A DNA stretch of 64,000 nucleotides from Trissonchulus latispiculum (lineage: Eukaryota; Nematoda; Enoplea; Enoplida; Ironidae). Positions 10,601 through 18,722 of the stretch are shown one piece after another (positions within the stretch are counted from its first letter, which is position 1; every line of letters starts with the position of its first letter). Where the stretch lies: NCBI GenBank assembly GCA_030248195.1, contig JASAND010000918.1:1-64000 (forward strand), given 5' to 3'. The notes under the pieces are model-generated. The model was not told the DNA's origin, did not search any database, and worked only from the letters and a program-made list of their open reading frames with translations. Both the position numbers and the translations under genes were made by a program.

Positions 10601-11744
10601 GTTCGTACCTATCGTTAGGTCTATCCCGATCCCTTCGATTATCATTATAACCTGAATTATAATTCCTATTTCCTCTGTTATCTTCATAACGCGGTTGATT
10701 ACCGTTATAGTTATTCCGGTAGCGATTGTAGCCGTCACGGTTGGGTGCCCCAGAATTTCCTTGAGAATTTCGGTTTCGATCATCATTTCGAGCGGAATTT
10801 CGATCATTCTGTGAATTTCTTTCTCGAAAAGCACCTCCACCAGGCTGCCGACAGTCACGCCGCACATGCCCTGGTTTGTTACAGTTAAAACAAGTCGTGC
10901 CTGGAGGTAGATCGCGTGTACGATCTCCTCGACCAGAATTTGCTAACTTTTTGGTAGTTTCAGCTTCCAACTTCTCGAAACGATATTTCAAGTCTCTCAC
11001 TGCCTTTTCTGCTTCAGCGAGTGCTGTAGGAGCACTGTTACTTTCTCGAAAGTTAGGTTCTAAAAAGGAAGGGTAACCCTCCCCAGGATATTCTCCCTCA
11101 GCCTGCTGAGCTCTTTCTACCGCTTTGGCAAGGGTGGGACAACCCGGCGGGACCCTGTTTTTCAGGTCCGTGCGCAACCCGAATAAAAACAACCGCAACT
11201 TTAACAACTCAATCTGTTTATCAGTGAAGCCGTCTTCCTCTTTAAAACTGAGTCTAGCATATCTGTTTAATCTCATCAGGTAATCAGAAACAGTCTCCCC
11301 TTTTTCTTGCTTCACGTGAAACATGAGTGACGAAGCATGTAACGCAGTATGGGGGGGAACCATAATTTTCTTGGCTTCCGCAATCATATCCCCCCATGTC
11401 CCGCGACTAGCCTTAGGTACGGACCTAAACAACTCCAATGCCCTACCTTGCAATGAACTAGAAAACGTATAAACCTTTTGCCAGTCGTCAAAATTCATTA
11501 CTTTACAAAATCGCTCATATTTTTCCACGTGCTCCTCGAAAGACTCAGAGGGAAGGCCATGATGTATTGGAACGGAGCTAAACGCCGTAGCGACACCCTG
11601 TGCTCGGACCACTGCATTAAATTCGGTCAGTGTTTTAGTTAATTCTGTCAAAGCAATAGTTTCAGGATTTAAACTCGGAGTGGGTGAACTCGTTGGTGGG
11701 GTGGTAGGTGACGACCCCGACCCTTCCTCAGTAGTGTCTGGCAT
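1680..11744 (-). CDS. Gag-Env-PR-PR-RT-RNaseH-IN-OTU polyprotein, 3,354 aa
   Basis: One uninterrupted frame. Residues 60-230 are a retrotransposon Gag capsid-like region; C285-x2-C-x4-H-x4-C298 is a zinc knuckle followed by an Arg/Asn-rich tail to about 470. Residues 604-1228 are an envelope (separate entry). Two retropepsin-like modules carry D1447-T-G and D1610-T-G, each with a closing hydrophobic-G motif (ILG 1521-1523, LIG 1682-1684). RT spans about 1925-2140 (LPFGL 2054, YIDD 2084-2087); RNase H has D2233, E2275, D2301 and D2344. Integrase has H2603/H2610/C2640/C2643, then D2673, D2733 and E2769 (D-35-E), and a GPY motif at 2909. An OTU protease lies at about 3135-3272, then a basic tail. 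The known family order for gypsy Pol is kept; Env between Gag and Pol, doubled PR and the OTU are unusual. The ATG at 11742-11744 is the first in frame. Confidence 0.93.
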   Translation of the reverse strand: MPDTTEEGSGSSPTTPPTSSPTPSLNPETIALTELTKTLTEFNAVVRAQGVATAFSSVPIHHGLPSESFEEHVEKYERFCKVMNFDDWQKVYTFSSSLQGRALELFRSVPKASRGTWGDMIAEAKKIMVPPHTALHASSLMFHVKQEKGETVSDYLMRLNRYARLSFKEEDGFTDKQIELLKLRLFLFGLRTDLKNRVPPGCPTLAKAVERAQQAEGEYPGEGYPSFLEPNFRESNSAPTALAEAEKAVRDLKYRFEKLEAETTKKLANSGRGDRTRDLPPGTTCFNCNKPGHVRRDCRQPGGGAFRERNSQNDRNSARNDDRNRNSQGNSGAPNRDGYNRYRNNYNGNQPRYEDNRGNRNYNSGYNDNRRDRDRPNDRYERDRGSDRREPRSEFPPEMKREYGPKFAVSRSRVRNSDGYYTGRGSGNGSHSSEYSGSDRGNWTPARHRSPHWRPRSDTGSASGHSARSVRMVSPNCTRHAKRCLASPHFSHKVLMYRQPMVCSCRPEQRFEPSFPLKGALTPTTLTSTDEELFIPVPSSEPLGNRVCEAFQEREIPVSSSTVGVQCEIFSDELIENLDKRDTEKGKGDFSMMFLPFLSMLAAMKSLRRFSTPLVWMLLGLMLSSTNAQSAPDSGTSHFLADEIAKIGTVVLPRWGAVLSPAGIGVISQKTEYLALIVQLEVPSISPEWKPPEWANEEDCIDLNTGKAKTDQYCVRMINQSCPQHRFLENEIDQIKAEYRKLYSGVLNTNFYSKLLASLCRSTPGVCTSYPPSDTPKRPKRFIEFLLAGALGIGGIANSLSNSYHLGKLDGKMDAVEQGFHLLRNEQMKITDSVRKIVHANEQVYAFLHHTVQDLTTLIIRARCSNFSYMRQVYMQLLAHIFTSSLREGLNSVMHAGLRSEITPGLVNLQTLKEIIRNHPSLKNFLLNREPSLIYQFGKVYPIKIDFNTLRFGFMLEIPVPLEHEVRPLYAVHNLGYNSRERGITTMAPMPEYAQRLDSGEVREIDVTECKTAPGLWFCPPNAIVTSLRAKCLQILISFSDRTVEREFASCKDYVKIKVLDNSTEYRTTPAGVLIRTNYTEVIVARSPSLNHVAEGERVAVPDTGTLWFEHGRYLHLIIGNTILTSTLGLARTTVTMSELREAVVPAPLGRIPLHFTELSTAEYENEQARNLIENQMKKYVHLPFVPIQLNHGLMLVILIIVIGCVIIFWMTPCGRKFMRRVKSRWGGDPKPPAPAISAPINVRRAGVSPFSDDEEEPAVELGTDAAGNENTPLRAVNRPAAYDNLRKTANRCQATSAFRPLSRDTSYASSMSDYNARDLEATTQLLSEDSREHCPSPTVELNLDAQRKPDRRIVRFSRQDTHGNSESEEEPTTDSSLISHSDAATSPFKRSNAARRADYESDRRKTRPVVDNTSRVINAHSVLMVRTVPLLMALLICGHTVDALFDTGSLVSVMSASLAARLNLPVESTGPHHYIRTANGGKSRIVGVTHVPLMFQHTRKALPVKQWTFTVVDALTVDCILGSDFMLHFPGEISLDLGLHTITWPTEDGSRVTLPLRPHQRYHSSQVHLIGASRRFHENTSNDTGSVPHRPLPMIYLTINNRAVQTLVDTGANLSLMSENLAKFLNLSINPLERPPRAEGINGQTLRFRGSVRLPVEFHDSPGVRVEHTFLVPKGVAEDCLIGTDFLHEHGGDLTLSFSKGELRLCKPEHTPMVAKLIHHSPLTETAFRVSSIKQVELPPYSEVAIPGLVESVGPLKYDGCFEPSSLKFDPDHSEVQALPAMVNLRTRCIPVIMRNKTGKPVTVYGNSTLGHVVPYNELRKDKPLFQYQEVMNEYGESVKLGSRLKNNMKNLQERSRFRVNTLKNIRSCELSDLPEPMREISFDKENLTESECGQFLGLLNENQSCFSQHPFDIGKCTIFKAHINTGEAKPIYATPYRLPVHLRQPLLEELTEMLKYGLIRPSTSPWSSPMIYVPKPGGKLRLCVDFRRVNKISDPDIYPIPRIDDIMTSLKGAKYFSTIDLSKGFNQIELDEEAKAKASFNTFHGQFEYNVLPFGLKCAPGNFQRCMERILGDLQWKKCIIYIDDILIFSKTFDEHLEIMQEVFDRLRAADLKMNPGKCHFLKKSVTYLGHIISDQGVEPLKDRIQAINELTVPKTIKDVESFLGMCAYYAKFIKGFAHLAAPLYSLKKKGVRFVWNNTHQQSFDLLKKSLVSAPVLAHPDLAKGFVLHTDASDLGLGAVLSQEQDDGKYHPVAYAARSLKKYERNYSTHDKECLAMKFGIEHFRHYLYGGPPFTLFTDHSALRWLMKHPPRNSRLARWQMTFSEYDFEIKHRNNPQLRNADGLSRNPLFADIARGLSGKEKESDRQSIKFHQEDSDELVAHINSVVVKGEGRNRSFQLPKISKTFARKSTATVKSKLSRISQPNDSDGSEKSVPTPQKQPKLRKPGEVSDTSSDRPNASNRKLSPHKVVTSPSSSDADDVREQFRSETGRPKRNDPVSAAFRTVFDVAVRDKTNVSLNPKSWSRLQQLQSEDLLLSEIIEYKVNHNLPSNFNRAVRIASLAEKCDMRDGVLVYLEKVRNTVLEVLAVPESLREEALAACHDSPYAAHGGCNKTSFRLAEYFWWPGMHADVKQWVKSCPRCQRRKGPPKNPKALLRHPPMPLEPFERVHCDIMDISKTSKSGMKHILSYIDAFSKYVIAIPIKNKKAYTVAQTFLEFIILQYGAPKLLLSDQGKEFVATLNKEICSLVQTRKLETTRYHPAANGQIERWHRTLLDMLSTITENHLEWDNMVPYCQFAYNTSVNATTGETPHYLLHAWDPVLPSATNVAIPTDRRYAGFDYVREATEALQLAWSLAREKIGAAREVQDRNYNQNAVEPLYQVGDLVMIKATNVAKKDQVHKMLDKRTGPYRIEKIIGCVAEVYPAGNRRAKRIKVQFNNMVPCIEPRVITAPLHEHDDDSPANSEISEHESLHLDVPGPSVPKAEIIARELSPVPVKPARSAPKEKAKPPVKSENVKPEKAELKKRRTSARLAEKANIRTPEPVSNASRIPLSPKQRKASPPRLQIRDAGSESEGSSMPVFISEESPKRDQENEADRRRKLFDPIDGEWQKRIAFLKGFKIRHTIPVLLEHMPLYEPYEVIDVLGDGNCYYRALSLAITGMEDSWRDVRQELTTFLEMNEHKKRFKSMFPELHKVKKRLHKASEYATDDELFLAAAWLQTPILSYSKFGNDWAWQTFLPSALLGKGFNTERRSLYLYNINSDHFMIVLSVRDPPKGKWPTSKAPNVVVHELVTSSSSQSSSAESVDHKHSKAAPDIARLFARSPLFSGPNPKFRNPFLKKKRSSKSTESDPDL
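1929..2342 (-). other. OTU-family cysteine protease domain at polyprotein C terminus
   Basis: Residues about 3135-3272. The DGNCYYRAL block supplies the Asp and catalytic Cys (D3147, C3150), and SDHFMIV supplies the catalytic His (H3264); the spacing of about 114 residues fits a compact OTU fold. OTU proteases remove ubiquitin or related modifiers; some viruses and transposons carry them. Role here (antagonising host ubiquitylation, or polyprotein processing) is inference. Catalytic residues are all present, so activity is plausible. Confidence 0.85.
2910..3962 (-). other. Integrase domain
   Basis: Residues about 2595-2945. An N-terminal HHCC zinc finger (H2603, H2610, C2640, C2643), the catalytic core D2673-D2733-x35-E2769, and a C-terminal GPY/F module (TGPYRI at 2908-2913) are seen. 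A disordered Ser/Lys/Pro-rich region of about 190 residues then leads to the OTU domain. Confidence 0.93.
4695..5081 (-). other. RNase H domain
   Basis: Residues about 2222-2350: HTDASDLGLGAVL (D2233), THDKECLA (E2275), FTDHSALRW (D2301) and NADGLSR (D2344), the usual gypsy RNase H acid residues, all present. Confidence 0.92.
5325..5972 (-). other. Reverse transcriptase domain
   Basis: Residues about 1925-2140 of the polyprotein: the CVDFRRVN region, FSTIDLSKGF containing the first catalytic Asp, LPFGLKCAP, and YIDDIL with the two further catalytic Asp residues. All gypsy RT blocks appear intact. Confidence 0.95.
6630..7427 (-). other. Two tandem retropepsin-like domains
   Basis: Polyprotein residues about 1440-1545 contain ALFDTGS and later CILGSDFM. 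Residues about 1595-1705 contain TLVDTGA and later CLIGTDFL. Each is a full single retropepsin unit (active-site D-T/S-G near the start, hydrophobic-hydrophobic-G near the end) of about 105-110 residues, separated by a linker of about 50. Retroviral proteases normally work as homodimers of one such unit; here two diverged units are linked in one chain. Confidence 0.8.
8061..9935 (-). other. Envelope glycoprotein domain embedded between Gag and protease
   Basis: Residues 604-1228 of the polyprotein. An in-frame methionine (M604) precedes a hydrophobic signal peptide with probable cleavage after A628 or Q629. The ectodomain carries N-x-S/T sites at 719, 866, 1062 and 1078 and many cysteines. 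A furin-like KRPKR at 777-781 is followed at once by a Gly/Ala-rich fusion-peptide-like segment (782-800), then a heptad-like region (810-860). A membrane anchor lies at about 1193-1210, followed by a basic stop-transfer and a roughly 200-residue cytoplasmic or linker region. The layout (cleavage site, fusion peptide directly after it, coiled coil, anchor) is that of F-like or gypsy-type class I fusion proteins. I infer expression from a spliced RNA or by internal initiation at M604, because a signal peptide inside Gag-Pol would be of little use otherwise. Confidence 0.85.
10851..10892 (-). other. Gag CCHC zinc knuckle
   Basis: Residues 285-298 read CFNCNKPGHVRRDC, a perfect C-x2-C-x4-H-x4-C nucleocapsid knuckle. 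It follows a predicted capsid and a short coiled-coil-like stretch (244-268), and precedes about 170 residues of Arg/Asn/Asp/Gly-rich RNA-binding-like tail. Confidence 0.95.
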
Positions 11745-14150
11745 GGTACCGAAATGATCTTAGCTATTCAGAAAGTTATTATCGTACGTAAAATAATAAT
11801 ATTAATTTAATACAAAGTTATAGCAGTTATTATAACGATCACAGTAAGCATGTATATATCGGGTGAGTTCTTTTAGGATAAATAGGAGCCTCGAATTTTT
11901 GTAGGAAATAAACAAACAATTTAGTTGTATAAAAATTCCCAAAATTCAAAAGTTAACTCCAAATTTTTATCCTCCGAAGGAGGGCTCCACATGTAATAAA
12001 ATGGGGGTCTACTAGTCTTGTTCACCGTATATTAGAGCACTGGTTTAATTCCTTTCAAGCCTCCCAAAAACACTATGTTAACACAAACACAACACCAGGG
12101 GTTTCACTATCAAGATGAATCGGGTAAGTCTAAACTCTACGCTGGTTATTTGCTCCAATACCTAACTAGAAGCCTATTCAGAATTAGTCAATAGTGTTTT
12201 ACAAGTCTTTAATGAAATTAGCTATTATTTTGGACAGGTATGACATAACAGAAAGCACTGATTAACAATGTTATTAACCTAGGTAACGAACAATAGCACA
12301 TAAGCATACGTAGGTATCATACAATAGATTATCACACATAACACGGACAGAATTGGTTCATAAAACAAAACTTGTCTTCTTAGAGAATATTAGTTGGAAC
12401 CTGAATCGAAAGTATCAAAAGCCTCTTTTCAAACGGTTTTAAGGTTTAGCTCGTTTTGGATTTACTCATTGGTTTAAGCTTCTCTGCTCACAGTAAGAAC
12501 TTACAAACTCCTCCGTAGGAAAGATCCAATTGAATCCAGATACTGGTGGTTTAAGGCTGAGACCTGGGAGACGGATCCAAAGAAGGGTAAAATACAGAAA
12601 TCAGGCAGAAACAGAGATTGGACAGGCGATAAGTAAAACTGAGAACTGGTTGGCAGCAGAACTTCACACGCAAAATACTCCACACAGGTTTGCTCGCAGT
12701 GAGCACGGTCTTCGCGACCAACAATCCAGTGAATCCAATAAGGCCCTTCCTGGCCAACGGCTCCTGCCGTACAGTAAATCACACACAGAAATAAGCACAA
12801 GAAAATACGTCCGTTCGCACCGGCTGCCAACCAGAAACTGAAGTCCTGTTCTCCTTTCGAACTGAGCTTCAGCCAAAACCCTGTTAGAGGGCGTTCTAGT
12901 CTCTTTTGGGTGTCCAATCCCTGCGTTCTACCGTATTCCTGTTCGCGTCGGTTCTCTTTGTTCTCAGAGAGAGAACCGACCCAGCATGACGTCGAAAAGG
13001 CTTACGTAACTTTTGGGGTCAACTTTGATTGCTTTAAGACTTTTCTCAAGGCTCCGTTTAGACGATTTTCCTTTAATTTTCCTTTCAAGAAAGCACTCAG
13101 GGGGAAACCCAGATAACGTCACAAAACACTTAGCGTCAGCAATTTCTCCAACAATCACACAAAAGGAACAAATCTGGACCGAACATACAAAATTGTTCAC
13201 CAACCTTCATCAGACCAAGAATTCAAATTTTAGGTAGCTATGGTCAAATTAGTGCCCAAAAGAGAAATCAAAATATTCAACTAACTAGATCTCAAAATCT
13301 CATCAAATCCTATCAATTCCTCACGACAAATCCACAGATGATCTCAAACTTTCAAATCAATTATTATCAACAAATATTACCAAACAATATGCGTGAATAT
13401 TGACAATTACCAATTATTATGAATGATCCCTTAAAAAATCTCATCATCTCATCATTATCTTCTTTTTAAGAACCTCCATGCCAGTAAGCAGAATTTGCTG
13501 CCTCCACATTTTCGAACAAATGAGCAAAAATCAAGAAATATTGTTGATTTTTAGTTGGAAATAACGCTTTTTTTAGCAAATTTGCGAATTTTTTCCTTTA
13601 TGCCGAAAATCGCATATTCAGGGTATGCGCCCACATCCTAACAACATTCTGGAAAAAAATGGAAAACTAACACCTGCCATAACTGTGGGAAAGCGTAAAC
13701 TTTAGCGCATGAATAGCAGCCATGCAGTTCGAGCGTATCAGTAGCTAACACTTACTTACACGATCACAATAATTCCTTCAACGTTTGCTGCATTGCCTTT
13801 GTCTAATTTCTAAAATAATTTCGTAAGACGGCAACCCTAACGGCAATTTTCCCGCAGAATGTATTTTTTGTTTGACAACTGCTCAACAATACACTTTGCA
13901 CAATTGTAGACACAGGTACCGCTAAATGCTGCCTGTATAGAATTTGTACAAACACTAACTCTCCATCGAAAACAACAAACATTTTTCTCCGTCTTACATA
14001 GCTCTCACTTTCTCATAGGCCCGTTCATACCCGAAGCGAACCTTTTCGGAAGCTTCCTATGACTTATTTAGCCCGCAGAAACATTATTGGAGCAGTTTTC
14101 CTAAAAACATTAAAACGTGCCGCACCAGACGCATAACGTTATTGTGAGTG
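11745..14150. other. Leader/5' flank of the large retroelement, LTR not resolved
   Basis: Upstream of Gag on the minus strand. This stretch should hold the leader, primer-binding site and 5' LTR. I see AT-rich sequence with a GC-richer island at about 12.5-13.1 kb, overlapping chance ORFs on both strands, and no obvious pair of repeats because the partner LTR is outside the window. Confidence 0.4.
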
Positions 14151-15323
14151 TGCCACATGAAACGCTAGGGGCAAAAAATCTGGAAAGTTAAACTACTTAG
14201 AAAACGCAGTAAACAAAATTCCGAGAACTAAAGTCAGGTTTATTGTATTCAGAAATAGATTTATTCAGAAAATTTTCTTATTTCTATTAGAAATAGAAAA
14301 TGTTAATCTCCATTTCGATACAAAAATGGCTTCTAAACTCCAAGGAATGAAGGAGTAATAACGGTCCGGCACTAGTTTTCAAAATTTTAAATTAATTTTC
14401 CAACTATTTTGACATCAACTTTTTTATTAATTTAACTTGAATTTATTTATAAATTATATCTTTGTAAATTAAATTACTTATAAACTTAAACTTTTTCAAT
14501 TCAAACCACTACATTTCAAAACAGATTTCTAATAGAAATATAAAATTTAGAGAAATTCAAAGACCATTAACCTTTCCAATTTGTAGGCAACCTCCCTAGT
14601 TATGTGCCAATCATTGAATATTGGGTGCCGCTAATGCAAGGTTCCTTTAATCCGCTAATCCGCTAAGGTGGTGATTCCTTTTGGGCACATATTGGTTGAC
14701 GGTTCAAATCAAGATGAAATATGATGAAACTTTCCAAAACTTTTAGCATTCTAACACCCTCTGCGCAGTCCCGCTTCAAAACTACGAATTCTCCGTTTAG
14801 GACGGTTTTTGCCGATTTTTGACAGTTAGACAGTAGCTGCATAGCTATGATTATATTCATTCGAAAGAGTTTGTTGAGTTCTACATTTTTGCTTTTTGAA
14901 GCATCTTTCTAACTTTTCTCTATAGTGAGATATAGCTGATTTTCTTATTTTGGCGTTGAAAACTTGTCATTTTTGCAGAAATCAAATAATCCGCCATTTC
15001 TTGAGCTACGGAAGCTGTAAAATTAAACTAAGAGTGTCAATTTGAAGGTCTCGTTGAGACCGATTATTCGTGGCATTGTAATCTTTTAAATGCTCTTCCG
15101 TACGCTGCTGTCATAAAAAATATAGTTTTCGCAAAAACATGATCAAATTTTTTCCAGCGATTGTGGAGCATTTATTATGCATGCTAGAGGCTTGCCACTT
15201 ACTAGACGTTTTTTACACAAAAATACCCAGGGACCCTTTTTAGTTGCCCCGATTGCTGCTTTCGAGCTAATGGGGTCGCTTGAATGAATGAGTAATAAGA
15301 GTTCAAATTTGATGTCTCCAAAA
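14151..15323. other. AT-rich intergenic sequence
   Basis: No gene or clear repeat structure seen. Several A/T-rich runs; short chance ORFs only. Confidence 0.5.
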
Positions 15324-15331
15324 GGAATCAC
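15324..15331. repeat. Target site duplication GGAATCAC (left)
   Basis: Identical to 16101-16108 across the MITE at 15332-16100. Confidence 0.8.
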
Positions 15332-16100
15332 GGTGATTGTTTGGTATGCGCACACCTTACAAAATTTTCAAGTTTCTCAAAACCATCTACTTTGGTATGC
15401 GCACACTTTACAAATTCGGAGGCATACGGTAAAAGCATCTACTTTGGTATGCGCACACCTTACAGAACACTACTCTACTGTATATTTCCTATTATTTTCT
15501 GGTCAGTTTTCAGTTATTTCTTGTTTATTGGGTTCATGATTTATTTAATTATTATTATTGTTTTTAATGATTTCTATGATGATTTAATGATTTAATAATA
15601 ATTTAATCTATGCTTATGATAATAGTAATTAGCAAAGATAAAGGTCAGCATCAAGTCTAGGAGGTGACCAAGCTCCAACAATTAACAGTTTCTTAAAAAG
15701 AGTTGAAATTGCAGGAATTTTTGTAGATCTCTAAAAGTTCTCTAAAAGACGAATATTCGCGAAAATAAGAAAGTTATTTATAGTTGTTTTCTGAAACTGA
15801 AAGTTGTAGTTGCTTTTCTACTTTACCCAAAATTTGAAATGAGATATCAAACTTGGACTTTAAATTTTTATAGTGTTCTGTTTTTCGCTTCTGTGAATTT
15901 GAAAATTTCAATAATTGTGAAACTTGTGAACTCCAATTAACAAGAAATTAGATAAAATAAACAATAGGAACATGAAAACTGACTAGAAAATAATAGGAAA
16001 TATACAGTAGAGAACTGTTCGATAAAGTGTGCGCATACCAAAGTAGATGGTTTTGGGAAAATTGTGATTTTGTAAGGTGTGTGCATACCAAACAATCACC
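15332..16100. mobile_element. hAT-like MITE with 8-bp target duplication
   Basis: The element begins GGTGATTGTTTGGTATG and ends with the inverted complement (a GTTTGGT-type arm closing in CAATCACC). The two arms, about 200 and 150 bases, are nearly complementary and contain repeated TTTGGTATGCGCACAC motifs. It is flanked by identical GGAATCAC octamers at 15324-15331 and 16101-16108. An 8-bp duplication plus terminal inverted repeats points to the hAT superfamily. No transposase is encoded; the 769-bp centre is AT-rich. Confidence 0.85.
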
Positions 16101-16350
16101 GGAATCACCACCATCACTCTTATATTCTGATTTTCTTGATAGTAGTTTAGGTTCAACCTTTCGCCGTCATATGAAGAGTGGGAAATGCGAAATTTTGGAA
16201 TTGGTTGATGAAAATCATGTTCATTCTGATTGGTCTGATCCTTGGGATTTGGCCAAAATTCATCTAAATCATCCAGGCGACTTTTTCTATGGAAACAAGC
16301 CAGCGATAAGGATTGGACAGGTTGTTCTTTACTCGTCGCTGTTTATGTAA
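16101..16350 (+). CDS. Possible host exon or gene fragment
   Basis: Right of the MITE, a plus-strand frame reads through about 80 codons with protein-like composition (STFRRHMKSGKCEIL, then ENHVHSDWSDPWDLAKIHL), starting near a TTTAG acceptor at about 16150 and ending in a stop at 16348-16350. A donor-like CAG|GTTG occurs near 16320. No family is recognised. It may be a real internal exon or a decayed gene piece; neighbouring exons were not found. Confidence 0.3.
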
Positions 16351-16389
16351 AGGCCTTGATGACCACATTTGGGAACCCCATGCTAGTGT

Positions 16390-16715
16390 TTGAGGCCGGC
16401 CGGCCTAAGCCGGCCGGCGGCCGGCCGCCGGCCGACGACTTTTGCTCGCCGGCCGGCCGCCGGCTGGGATACAAATCTCCAATCAGAAATTTACAAAATA
16501 GAGAAACTAACCGTAAAATGAACTCCAAATCTAGTTATCTAGTTATCTAGCTAATTTTCTATGCTATGCTGTGCTATTTTTCTAAGATAACATTCGAAAA
16601 TAAATATCTTACAAGTTATACTACTGCACTGCAAATTGCTTTAGGCCGGCAGCCGGCCGGCCGGCCGGCTACCTCAAACCTCAAACCTACCTCAAACGCC
16701 GGCCGGCCTCAAACA
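16390..16715. repeat. GGCCGGCC-rich palindromic repeat pair
   Basis: Two blocks made of GGCCGGCC/GCCGGCGG units (about 16395-16465 and 16643-16710) flank about 180 bases of AT-rich DNA. Both are self-complementary and complementary to each other, so the region can fold back. The same motif recurs at 31.1-31.4 kb. Confidence 0.75.
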
Positions 16716-16759
16716 CTACCCCATGCACGCAAATATATGTGTTGTTGTTTTAAGTTTTA

Positions 16760-18655
16760 AACTGAAATAGAAGTTAGAATTTTAGAGATTCCACGAATTT
16801 TGGTCTTTTTTTAGCGTAAACAAAGAGCTCTAATTTATTTTGACAATTTCTGTCTAATAGACTTGGTAGCCTCCGTGCGATATTTAACTAAATGGTTGCG
16901 TTATTTCACTTCTAATTTTCAAGGGGACCAGCAGATTCCAGACATGTTTATGTTACAACTTGGAAAAGCTTAAAACTTTTAAATTCTAGATTTCAGTTTT
17001 TTAAATTTTGCCCCCGATCGATGAGAAGTGTACCCTTACATAAGTGGAACGATTTAGTTGAGACGAGAATCTCAATTGCGCTTATCTCAACTCCCGCTAA
17101 TCTCAAATCGGCTATTTGAACGTTGCCCTATATACCTTGATCTTATTGTTATATACGCAGGTTCTGATTTTTGCTCTCAAACTTTTTGGCCCGAAACCTT
17201 TTAAGACTGACTCAACGCCAAAGATTTTAGGAAATGGCCTGCATTTAGCAGATTATATGTAGTCTAAACAATTTGGTTGTTGAAGTTGTTTGGCTGAAAT
17301 TTTTCAACAAAAACAGTGTTGAGAAATCGGTGTTTAAAGATTGATGGTCTATATTCAGCCGGTATCTCAGAAATTCATTTTGCTTATTTTGCTAGTTTCG
17401 AAAACTCATGTGAATGCACTAAAATAAGTTTTAAAGCGATGTATAAAGCCTTTCCAACTTCCAAAATTTGAAAATTATATAGCGATCACTACACAAAATA
17501 TACCACCAGTTTAAGGAGTTTAAATGCAAAATCCACACGGAAACTAAAAAGTATTTGTGTTTGTGTTTGGACGGCGACTGCAACTGCAACCGCAACCATT
17601 TTAAAATGCAGACTGAAACTGGTATTAATTTTGGATACCCGACTTAACCTTCAGCTGAAACTAAAATTAAACTTTGTTACTATTGGAGTTCAACAATAAT
17701 TTTTATATCATTTTAAAGGTTAGAATGTGCTTGTTACAACTAGGTACAGTATAGCTGTCTCATTTCAACTCTTTGGCTTAAACAACATGATATTTGAACA
17801 ACGACTTGCAACAACATGAAAACAATTTTTGAACATGGATTTCTCGAAGTGTGGGAAAGCTAACGAAAAGCGACCAGTTCACGCTTCAAAAGAAACGTTT
17901 TCCCGAGGGATATTTTTCTGAAATCGTTTAACGAGTAAAGAAGCTCAAGATTTTGAGAAAAACGTAAATTTTGTCCGATTTTCATCAAAATTTTCAAGTT
18001 TGGACGCTTATTTCTCTCGAACTGAAAGTCAAAATGCAAAACCATGAAAACTAGCCCTCGGCAATTGTCTCAAAAATACGAGTGTAAAGCGGTTTTTTAA
18101 TTGATTGCATGAGTTGAGAGAAATCCGTGTTCAAAACAATCTAGTTGCGATTTTCGAAATTTCACATTTTCGCTGCTGTGCGCCAGCAGAGATACCGCAG
18201 AGAGCTCTCCTTTGGGCGTAAGATGTCCTTTAGGACTACAAATATGGACCATACTTGACCGACGGACCAGCGCTGGTGAAGCTGTCGAAATCTTGCAATA
18301 TTTGATTTTTCAAAAAATGGCCGGTTTTGGACCTCGAAAATCAATTTTCGCTGTTATCTCTTAAACCTTAAGGAATCGAAGAAAACTAGCAAGAGCAAAG
18401 TTGTAGGTCTTGGTGAGAGGATTCGAATGACTATAAGTTCACCCATGTAGGGTGGTCACAGTGCAAGTTATGGCGGAATAAAGCTAATTTCTCCAAAACT
18501 CAAATTTTCAAGCCGCGACTTTTCTAACATGTTTCATAGGGTGAATAATGTTATTGCATCAAATTTGAATAAATTTCAACGACAATTGCGTTTTTAAAGC
18601 CCAAAAATACACGAACCCGAACCAGCACCTTAAGCGTATGTCTGCTCGCTGTTTG
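16760..18655. other. Intergenic, nothing recognised
   Basis: About 1.9 kb of AT-rich sequence with only short chance ORFs; no repeats or splice-flanked exons that I can defend. Confidence 0.5.
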
Positions 18656-18660
18656 GCCCA

Positions 18661-18700
18661 CTAGCCTAAGGCCTAAGCCTAAGCCTAAGCCTAAGGATAG
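18661..18700. repeat. Interstitial GCCTAA (TTAGGC) repeats
   Basis: About five near-perfect head-to-tail hexamers CCTAAG/GCCTAA. TTAGGC is the telomere repeat of nematodes, so this is an interstitial telomere-like tract. It lies just left of the MITE at 18723. Confidence 0.8.
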
Positions 18701-18722
18701 GTAATTCATTAGTTATTTTTAT

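Larger units (their letters stand above)
1..11744 (-). mobile_element. Ty3/gypsy-type env-bearing LTR retroelement, partial (3' end beyond window)
   Basis: The minus-strand block of at least three ORFs contains a complete Gag-Env-PR-RT-RH-IN-OTU polyprotein and two downstream ORFs, one cut by the window edge. The domain order PR-RT-RH-IN with a GPY/F tail is that of Metaviridae (Ty3/gypsy). No long terminal repeat pair can be recognised: the 3' LTR must lie left of base 1 and the 5' LTR, if present, somewhere in 11.75-14 kb, so I could not compare them. The main frame has no stop codon or frameshift over 10 kb, which argues for a young copy. The left limit is the window edge and the right limit is set at the Gag start; the real element extends further on both sides. 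Confidence 0.85.

Noticed and set aside
12501..13237. Several overlapping ORFs of 60-138 codons in the leader region
   Set aside because: Both strands open to a similar degree, no domain or splice context; likely chance in a GC-richer patch.
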